Assembly (NCBI RefSeq): GCF_022374935.2
Contig: NZ_CP092430.2
Location: 2,542,001 to 2,606,000, forward strand
Source: Mycolicibacter virginiensis
GTDB lineage: Bacteria > Actinomycetota > Actinomycetes > Mycobacteriales > Mycobacteriaceae
DNA: 64,000 nucleotides
Direction of reading: 5' to 3'
Below, piece after piece: positions 55,904 through 64,000 of this stretch. How positions within the stretch are numbered: position 1 is the stretch's first letter; every line of letters starts with the position of its first letter. Below the pieces are notes generated by a model, which did not search any database, was not told the DNA's origin, and worked only from the letters and a program-made list of their open reading frames with translations. Position numbers and translations under genes: made by a program.

Positions 55904-57657
55904 ACAGACCGAGCAGTAGCATCCAGTCGGTCGAACCCATCACGCTGGTAGATCTCTACACAGCTGGAACGGCGGATCTTGCCGCTGGTCGTGATCGGGA
56001 TGGCACCCGGCGACACCAGGACCAAGTCTCCGCTCACCAGGCCGTGCGCCTTCGACAGCGCAGCCGTCACCTTGCGACGCACCTCGGTCAGCCTGTCCAG
56101 AATCTCCTCATCGGACCCCCCCTTGTTCTTGAACTCCGCGATCGTAACAAGCTGCTCGGACTGGCTGTCGGGGATCGAGACCGCGGCGACACGACCACCG
56201 GTGATCTCCTGAACGGTGGCCTCGATGTCGTCTGGGTAGTGGTTGCGCCCGTCGACGATCAGCAGGTCCTTGATCCGGCCCACGATGTAGAGCTCGCCAC
56301 CGGAGATGACGCCGAGGTCGCCGGTCATGAGCCACGGCCCCTGCGGGGTCCCCGGTGTCGGGTCGACGAGCTTGCCACCGAAGGTGGCTTCGGTGGCCTG
56401 CTGGTTGTGCCAGTAGCCCGCCGCGACGTTGGGGCCGTGTGTCCAGATCTCGCCGACTTTGCCTTCCGGGTTCTCGGTCTGGGTTTCCGGATCCACGATA
56501 CGCAGGGTGCAGGCCCGAGGAACACCGCAGCTGACCAGCTCGACGCCACCTTCGGCGCCACTGGGCTCGGCCGTACCGGCCGCCAGCTTGGTGTAGTCGA
56601 ACCGCGCGGTCGGCGGCGGATTTCCGGGAGTGTTGGACGTCAAGTAAACGCTCGCCTCGGCCAGCCCGTAACCGGGACGCAGCGCGGCGGCGTTCACGTT
56701 GAACTTGGAGAAGCGGTCGACGAAGCGTCGCAGCGTCGCGGCGTGAATCCGCTCCGCACCGAAACAGAAGGTATGCACGTTGCTCAGGTCGAGACCCGCC
56801 ATGTCCTCATCGGAGGTCCGCCGCACGGCCAGCTCGTAGGCGAAGTTCGGTCCACCGGTGAATCCGACGGGAACCTTGGCGAGTTCCTGCATCCAGCGGG
56901 CCGGCTTCGCCAGGAACGCCATCGGGCTCATGTGCACCGTGTGCACTCCCAGGACCAGCGGGTAGATGACGGTTCCGAGCAGACCCAGGTCGTGGTAGAA
57001 CGGCATCCACGACACCAGGTTGAGTCCTTCGGGCGCTTTTCCGCCGGTCAGCGCGAAGGTGTCGTCAGCCATCTGCACCATGTTCGACACGGCGTTGGCA
57101 TGAGTAACCATGACGCCGGCCGGGGTCCGGGTCGAACCCGACGTGTACTGCAGGAAGGCCACCTTGGTCTGTGCCGTCGCGCTGGGTGCTGCCACTGGCT
57201 CGGAGTCGAGGTCCAAGGCGTCGACCTCGATAACCACCGGCGGTTTTCCGCCCAGGCCCTTGATCGAGCTGGCGATGTCGCCGACAGCAGACGTGGTGGT
57301 CAGGATCGCTGCCGGGGCACTGTCCCGCAGCGCCGCCGACACCCGCTCGTCGTGCACGCCGAACATCGGCACAGGCAGCGGGACGGCAATCATTCCCGCC
57401 TCCAGCGCACCGTAGAACCCGACGATGTACTCCAGGCTCTGCGGAGCCAGGATCGCCACCCGGTCGCCCGGAGAGGCGCAGGTCGCCAGTTCTGCGGCCA
57501 CTACCCGCACGCGGTTACGCAGCTGCGACCAGGTGACGGTCTCGCGGTAGCCAGCGGGGTCGACGTCGTAGTCGATGAACGTGTACGCAGGCTCGTTCGG
57601 CTTGTCCCGTTCGAGGTTCGCCAACAGGGTCGGGATGTGCGTTTCAGTTACCGACAT
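55900..57657 (-). CDS. fatty-acyl-AMP ligase (FAAL), FadD26-like
   Basis: A 585-residue adenylate-forming enzyme. It shows the P-loop-like YTSGSTRTPAGV (about residues 172-183), LVSWMPFYHDLGL, RPGYGLAEASVYL, TGDLG, and GRIKDLLIVDGRNHYPDDIEATVQEITGG, with the C-terminal ITTSGKIRRSSC lysine. Length and motifs match the FAAL group (FadD26, about 583 residues), which activates long-chain acids as acyl-AMP and passes them to a PKS acyl-carrier domain without CoA. First gene of the operon; AAGGAG lies ten bases before ATG 57657. The stop overlaps the relic ORF start. The likely acceptor is the N-terminal ACP of PKS-2. Confidence 0.95.
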   Translation of the reverse strand: MSVTETHIPTLLANLERDKPNEPAYTFIDYDVDPAGYRETVTWSQLRNRVRVVAAELATCASPGDRVAILAPQSLEYIVGFYGALEAGMIAVPLPVPMFGVHDERVSAALRDSAPAAILTTTSAVGDIASSIKGLGGKPPVVIEVDALDLDSEPVAAPSATAQTKVAFLQYTSGSTRTPAGVMVTHANAVSNMVQMADDTFALTGGKAPEGLNLVSWMPFYHDLGLLGTVIYPLVLGVHTVHMSPMAFLAKPARWMQELAKVPVGFTGGPNFAYELAVRRTSDEDMAGLDLSNVHTFCFGAERIHAATLRRFVDRFSKFNVNAAALRPGYGLAEASVYLTSNTPGNPPPTARFDYTKLAAGTAEPSGAEGGVELVSCGVPRACTLRIVDPETQTENPEGKVGEIWTHGPNVAAGYWHNQQATEATFGGKLVDPTPGTPQGPWLMTGDLGVISGGELYIVGRIKDLLIVDGRNHYPDDIEATVQEITGGRVAAVSIPDSQSEQLVTIAEFKNKGGSDEEILDRLTEVRRKVTAALSKAHGLVSGDLVLVSPGAIPITTSGKIRRSSCVEIYQRDGFDRLDATARSV

Positions 57658-58221
57658 TGCGTTGTCTTCTCCTTATGCTGTCAGGTCCGTGGACCTCACC
57701 TGCTGAGTACTTCGGCCCCGTCGAGAGTCGTTGCGCTTACTGTCCGAACTGACGGTTTCGCTGCGCAAGGTCCCTGCACAGCGGAGGTATGCAATTGGAT
57801 TAGCGACATTTGGGATGGATCCCCCACGGGATCAGGTCTGGCGGGCATCCCAAGCGGGCTTGCTCAGCTGAATACTTCAGCCTCAGCGCAGGTTGGTTGC
57901 TCGCCGTGCCGGGTGCAGACGGGGGCGGGGACCTCCGAGCGCCGAGATCGCCCGGCCGACACGGCCGGTGCGGATGATTCGACCAACGACACGGGTACCC
58001 CTTCTGGATGTTTGGAACCTGCCTAAAACTCCTTGGACCCCGACATCCCAGGCGTTTCCCTCCCGCGGAGGCTACCACGGACGCGCTGCTGACAGGCAAT
58101 TTATGGCCCACATACAGCGCAAACGCAGCAGATCCGCCATAGTAGCGGAGAAGTCAATTACGCGCATCACGAGTAACTTCGGCACCAAGTGCCCATTCAC
58201 ATTGCGGGCAGGCCGGACGCG
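57658..58221. other. 564-base intergenic region, promoter and leader of the PKS operon
   Basis: No gene is seen between fadD and the thioesterase gene. It is lower in GC than its surroundings and probably holds the main operon promoter; I could not fix a -10 box. Three repeat elements stand out: GCTGAA-TAC-TTCAGC (57867-57881), the related GCTGAGTACTTC (57702-57713), and AGGTCC-GT-GGACCT (57683-57696). Confidence 0.6.
57683..57881. promoter_or_regulatory. candidate operator sites upstream of fadD
   Basis: GCTGAATACTTC at 57867-57878 recurs as GCTGAGTACTTC at 57702-57713 (11 of 12 bases). The first is part of a perfect 15-base palindrome. A separate palindrome AGGTCCGTGGACCT lies at 57683-57696, in the leader 26-39 bases before the fadD start. 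These could bind one or two regulators; no regulator gene is in the window. Confidence 0.35.
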
Positions 58222-58938
58222 TCAGCCCTGGCAGTACTGCGCGATCTTCTGCTCGATCTCGCCGACCAGTTCCGGTAGGTGTTCGGTGAGGTAGAAGTGG
58301 TGGCCCGGCGCGGTGAACACCCGCGCGCTGAATTCGGCGGTGGTGCGCTCCGCCCAGGGGCCGACCTTCTCCGCGGTGGCGACGTCATCTTCGTCACCAT
58401 GGAACGCAAAAATCGGACAGGACACCCGGGCCTCGGGCGGGCAGTCATAGTTCGCAATGGCCTTCAGACCGCGCAGGGTCGGCAGAATCTTGGCCGCGAA
58501 CTCCTCGTTCTCCAAGAATTCGGGGTTGACTCCCGTCATAGTGCTGACGGCGTCCAGCAGGCCCCGATCGGACTCGGGGATGTTGTCGTAGCCGGCTCGT
58601 CCCGGGGCGCCCGCCGCCGACACGAACAGCGCGGCAATTCGATGTCCGTCCGCCTCGAATCGGCGCGCCACCTCGAATGCCAACAGTGCACCCATGCTGT
58701 GTCCGAAGAAGGCGACCGGCCCGTCGGTTGGAGCCGGCGGTGCGACTGTCTTGCAGACCTGGTCGGCGAGGTCTTCGATGCTGGTGAAGGCGCCCAGGTC
58801 GTGGGTTCCGCCCTTGCCCGGATACTGAACGCCGATGCGCTTGACGTCGGTGGTGAACGTCTTGGAGAACGGCACGTAATACTGCGGCGATCCGCCGGCG
58901 TGCGGGAAGATGTAGAGCTTCGGCGTACGGTCAGTCAC
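58222..58938 (-). CDS. type II thioesterase (TesA-like)
   Basis: A 238-residue alpha/beta-hydrolase thioesterase. It shows LYIFPHAGGSPQYYVPF near the start, nucleophile GHSMGALLAFEVARR (about residue 80), an Asp in HGDEDDV, and GHHFYL (catalytic His, about residue 213). It is the kind of editing or release thioesterase that partners PKS lines; TesA lies beside fadD26 in M. tuberculosis. It is upstream of fadD on the same strand but 564 bases away, so it is probably a separate transcript. The start is GTG 58938. Confidence 0.93.
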   Translation of the reverse strand: MTDRTPKLYIFPHAGGSPQYYVPFSKTFTTDVKRIGVQYPGKGGTHDLGAFTSIEDLADQVCKTVAPPAPTDGPVAFFGHSMGALLAFEVARRFEADGHRIAALFVSAAGAPGRAGYDNIPESDRGLLDAVSTMTGVNPEFLENEEFAAKILPTLRGLKAIANYDCPPEARVSCPIFAFHGDEDDVATAEKVGPWAERTTAEFSARVFTAPGHHFYLTEHLPELVGEIEQKIAQYCQG

Positions 58939-59020
58939 TCGGCAACCCTAGCGGCGATCGCAAACCCGGCGGAGCCGGGTGAAGCGGGTCGCCGCCATTC
59001 AGCACAACACCGCAGCACCA

Positions 59021-60286
59021 CTAGCCGGTCGCTGCATCCGGCGCGGCGAACGGCTCCCCCAGCTGCGGGATCGGCGTGTAGCCGTGCCGACGCCCTTGGG
59101 CGACGCCGCGGCGAATCAGCGCGGCCGTTCCGACGAAACCGGCGTGGTCGATCGCCACGAACGGCGTCAGCAGCCGATTGTGGACGAAGCCGATCGCCAG
59201 CCCCGAGGCCGGATCCGCCCAGCCCATGGAACCCCCCAGTCCGACGTGACCGAATCCGGGCAACACCGGTCCGAACGGGATCGCGTGATAGCCCAGGTGG
59301 AACGCCAACGGAACCCCGATGGTGCGGTCCAGCTCCAGGGTCTGCGGACCGGTCAGGCCCGCCACAAGGCGGGGCGACAGCAATTGGGTGCCATCTATCT
59401 GCCCGCCGTTGGCCAGGGCACCGTAGAGGCGAGCCAGCCCGCGGGCGGTGGCAACCCCGTTGAGGGCGGCGGCCTCGGTGTCCAGGAACGGAATGCCGCC
59501 GCGGACGGTGTCCATCAACCCTGGGAAGTAGAAGGCGCCCAGGCCCCCGTACCGCAGCGCCGCGGCCGCCCGCGGCGCCAGCAGGTCCACTACAGCGTTC
59601 CGCCGACTGCGCTGCGGCATGATGATCTCCGCTGCGACGGTAGGCGCGTCGGCGGGCGGGCGACCCAGGTGCAGTCCGTCGACACCCAGCGGTCCGGCCA
59701 GCTCCGTGCGGAACAGCTCACGCATTCCCACGCCGGTGACGGCTCGGGCCAGCCCGGACACCAGCCAGCCGTAGGTCAGCGCGTGATAGGCGGGTTTGCC
59801 GCGCTCGGGTCCCGGCGCCGCAGCGGCCATCCGGGCTTCCATCGTCACGTGGTCCAGTAGGTCCGACCTGCTGGCGCCGTTGAGGTGGGTCAGGCCTGCC
59901 CGGTGTCCCAGCAGCTCGCGGACGGTGATCGCGGTCTTGCCGTTCGCCCCGAACTCCGGCCAGTACTGCGCCACCGGCACGTCGTAGTCGATGAGGCCCC
60001 GATCGACCAGCCGATGAATAACCGTCGACGCCGCACCCTTGGTCGCCGAGAACACCATGGCGCCGGTGTCGGCCGACCACGGCACCCGTCCCGCTCGATC
60101 GGACCACCCGGTCCACACGTCCACCACGGGCTGTCCATCGAGGTAGATCGCCAGCGCCCCGCCACCGAAACGGCGACCCGGGAACATCGCGGCGAACGCG
60201 CGCACAGCACAGGCGAAGTTCGGGTCGGCCACGCCGTGCACGTTCGCCGGAAGCTGCGCCCGACGAACCTCGAGATGCGGTGTCAT
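59021..60286 (-). CDS. lipL: beta-lactamase-fold esterase (LipL-like)
   Basis: A 421-residue serine hydrolase of the class C beta-lactamase/esterase fold. The catalytic SxxK is SATK (about residue 78), and a Tyr in YHALTYG is a candidate base. GLTHL and GHVGLGGSMGWADP are also typical. In M. tuberculosis the lipL esterase (Rv1497) follows meaB (Rv1496), matching this order, which supports the name. The start is ATG 60286. There is a 60-base gap to meaB. Confidence 0.82.
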   Translation of the reverse strand: MTPHLEVRRAQLPANVHGVADPNFACAVRAFAAMFPGRRFGGGALAIYLDGQPVVDVWTGWSDRAGRVPWSADTGAMVFSATKGAASTVIHRLVDRGLIDYDVPVAQYWPEFGANGKTAITVRELLGHRAGLTHLNGASRSDLLDHVTMEARMAAAAPGPERGKPAYHALTYGWLVSGLARAVTGVGMRELFRTELAGPLGVDGLHLGRPPADAPTVAAEIIMPQRSRRNAVVDLLAPRAAAALRYGGLGAFYFPGLMDTVRGGIPFLDTEAAALNGVATARGLARLYGALANGGQIDGTQLLSPRLVAGLTGPQTLELDRTIGVPLAFHLGYHAIPFGPVLPGFGHVGLGGSMGWADPASGLAIGFVHNRLLTPFVAIDHAGFVGTAALIRRGVAQGRRHGYTPIPQLGEPFAAPDAATG

Positions 60287-60346
60287 GGCTGGGAATCTAC
60301 CGCGTCGACCGGGCGAAATAAGTCGGATTACCGGACGCGCGTGCCA

Positions 60347-61336
60347 CTAATTCCAGATGGCCCCGAGGATTCGCTGCGCGGCCAGCGCGGGGGTCAGTTC
60401 TCCGCGCAGTACCTGTTGTTCCACCTCGGTGCGCACCTCGCGCACCGCCGGGTCCGACAGCGCGCGTTCGAGCACGGCGTCGCGCACCAACTGACGCGTC
60501 CAATCCACCTGCTGCGCCCGTCGCCGGGCGTCGAACTCGCCGGCGTCGATCAGCGTCTGCCGATGCCGCTCCACCGTGTCCCAGAACTCCGGCAGCCCGG
60601 TGCCCTCGATGGCGCTCATCGTCAAAACCGGTGGCCGCCAGAGAGTTTCGCGGGGGTAGATGAGCCGGATAGCGGTCGACAACTCCCGCGCAGCCAGGCG
60701 TGCTTCGGCCAGGTGGTGGCCGTCTGCCTTGTTGACCACCACGATGTCGGCCAGCTCCAGCACGCCCTTCTTGATGCCCTGCAACTGGTCGCCGGTGCGG
60801 GCCAGGGTCAAGAAGACGAAGGTGTCGACCATGTTGGCGACCGTGACCTCGGATTGGCCGACGCCGACGGTCTCGATCAGGATCACATCGAAGCCGGCGG
60901 CCTCCAGCAGCACCACCGTCTCGCGGGTGGCCTTGGCGACTCCACCCAGGGTGCCCGACGTCGGCGACGGCCGGATGTAGGCGCGTTCGTGCGCCCCCAA
61001 CCGCTGCATCCGGGTCTTGTCCCCCAGGATCGAACCACCGGTGCGCGTCGACGACGGGTCGACCGCCAGGACGGCGACCCGGTGGCCCTGCTCGATCAGG
61101 TGCATTCCGAGGGCTTCGATGGTGGTCGACTTACCCACGCCGGGAACCCCGGTGATGCCCACCCGGCGAGCCCCGCCGGCGTCCGGTAACAGCGCCAGCA
61201 GCAGTTCCTGGGCCTGCTGACGGTGGTCGGCGCGGGTGGACTCGACCAGGGTGATGGCCCGGGGCAGCACGGAGCGGTCACCGGAGCGCACCGCCGCCGC
61301 CAGCTCGGCAACGGTGTCAGACACGTTGTCGGCCAT
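60347..61336 (-). CDS. meaB: methylmalonyl-CoA mutase-associated GTPase
   Basis: A 329-residue G3E-family GTPase (MeaB, also called ArgK). It shows P-loop GVPGVGKST (about residues 61-69), AVDPSSTRTGGSILGDKTRM (switch region), ETVGVGQSE, and NKAD for guanine binding. It guards and reloads the cobalamin cofactor of methylmalonyl-CoA mutase. Its ATG follows the mutB stop with no gap (TAG-ATG), so the two are co-translated. Synteny agrees with M. tuberculosis Rv1496, though no mazEF pair lies between. Confidence 0.96.
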   Translation of the reverse strand: MADNVSDTVAELAAAVRSGDRSVLPRAITLVESTRADHRQQAQELLLALLPDAGGARRVGITGVPGVGKSTTIEALGMHLIEQGHRVAVLAVDPSSTRTGGSILGDKTRMQRLGAHERAYIRPSPTSGTLGGVAKATRETVVLLEAAGFDVILIETVGVGQSEVTVANMVDTFVFLTLARTGDQLQGIKKGVLELADIVVVNKADGHHLAEARLAARELSTAIRLIYPRETLWRPPVLTMSAIEGTGLPEFWDTVERHRQTLIDAGEFDARRRAQQVDWTRQLVRDAVLERALSDPAVREVRTEVEQQVLRGELTPALAAQRILGAIWN

Positions 61337-63625
<2,289 letters not shown>

Positions 63626-63630
63626 GGCTC

Positions 63631-64000
63631 TCAGGCCCCCAATCGGGTCAGTAAGTCCGACAGCGCCTGCACCGCATTGATTTTCATGGTCAGGTAGTCG
63701 TCTGGGTTCGGATCGGTGTCAGCGTTACTGGCCAGTGCCTTGGCGGGCCCCGCCAGGTAGACCCGGTCAACTCCGGCGGTGCGCGCCGCCCCGATGACCG
63801 CGGCCGCTTCGGCGCCGTAGCGGGCATCGCTGCCGCACAGCACCGCCGCGGCGGGTGAGCCGGCCGCCGCGACGGCGGCGGCCACCTGCTCGGCATCCAG
63901 CGTGCCGGGGTTGATCACCGCGATGCCGCCGGAGGCCAGCAGGTTCGCGGCGAACGTGGTCCGAATGTTGTGTTCGGCCATCGGCCCCAGCGGCAACAGC
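63631..64000 (-). CDS. mutA: methylmalonyl-CoA mutase, small (beta) subunit, 5' end beyond the right edge
   Basis: The C-terminal ~122 residues only. The visible part ([61 protein letters not shown]) is the degenerate cobalamin-fold domain of the small subunit, which does not bind B12. It lies directly upstream of mutB on the same strand, as in M. tuberculosis. Confidence 0.93.
   Translation of the reverse strand, partial: LLPLGPMAEHNIRTTFAANLLASGGIAVINPGTLDAEQVAAAVAAAGSPAAAVLCGSDARYGAEAAAVIGAARTAGVDRVYLAGPAKALASNADTDPNPDDYLTMKINAVQALSDLLTRLGA

Noticed and set aside
52878..55919. 1013-codon open frame on the plus strand across PKS-1
   Set aside because: It is antisense to a PKS with full catalytic motifs, has low-complexity Arg/His-rich sequence, and arises from the codon bias of the opposite strand.

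Overview
This is a high-GC actinobacterial chromosome segment that is clearly mycobacterial. It has two PPE-SVP proteins, a DUF732 secreted protein, an MmpL transporter, a fatty-acyl-AMP ligase (FadD/FAAL), a PapA-type acyltransferase, a PE-PPE-domain hydrolase and a T-box-controlled ileS. The ends match the M. tuberculosis order: dinX and ileS on the left; meaB, mutB and mutA (plus a LipL-like esterase) on the right. In M. tuberculosis the interval between them holds the pks5/papA4/fadD24 region. Here it holds a different lipid cluster. I cannot name the species.

Layout. 0-8 kb: 3' part of dinX (cut by the left edge), a small methyltransferase, a DUF732 protein, two tandem PPE genes with a structured leader, and ileS with its T-box. 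8-14 kb: lipase-like hydrolase, hemerythrin-like protein, MmpL, Baeyer-Villiger-type monooxygenase. 14-19.5 kb (+ strand): AurF-like diiron protein, then methyltransferase-P450-SDR-methyltransferase; both methyltransferases resemble the M. tuberculosis Rv2952 (phthiotriol O-methyltransferase) family and have matching leaderless promoters. 19.5-28 kb: an SDR/alpha-beta-hydrolase fusion, a PE-PPE hydrolase, two paralogous secreted proteins of unknown function, and a flavodoxin-DUF2505-nitroreductase operon, followed by a 57-bp tandem repeat. 28-59 kb: a methyltransferase and then, on the minus strand, a tightly packed operon running fadD, PKS-1, PKS-2, PKS-3, PKS-4, PKS-5, papA, with a type II thioesterase upstream. 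59-64 kb: LipL-like esterase, meaB, mutB and the 3' part of mutA.

The operon is related to the phthiocerol (PDIM) system (FadD26, PpsA-E, PapA5, TesA) but is not a simple copy. PKS-2, not PKS-1, carries the N-terminal acyl-carrier domain that a FAAL loads. PKS-1 and PKS-3 share an almost identical 2.4-kb 5' part (N-terminal docking helix, KS, most of AT) at a constant spacing of 10,134 bp, and both end in a similar tail. A 15-codon relic of the PKS-2 C-terminus lies between fadD and PKS-1. I infer a forked assembly line: FAAL -> PKS-2 -> (PKS-1 or PKS-3) -> PKS-4 -> PKS-5, followed by release or esterification. No enoylreductase domain is present, and PKS-3 has a dead dehydratase, so the product should differ from phthiocerol. 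The adjacent methylmalonyl-CoA mutase and its chaperone MeaB could link to methylmalonyl-CoA supply for methyl-branched lipids.
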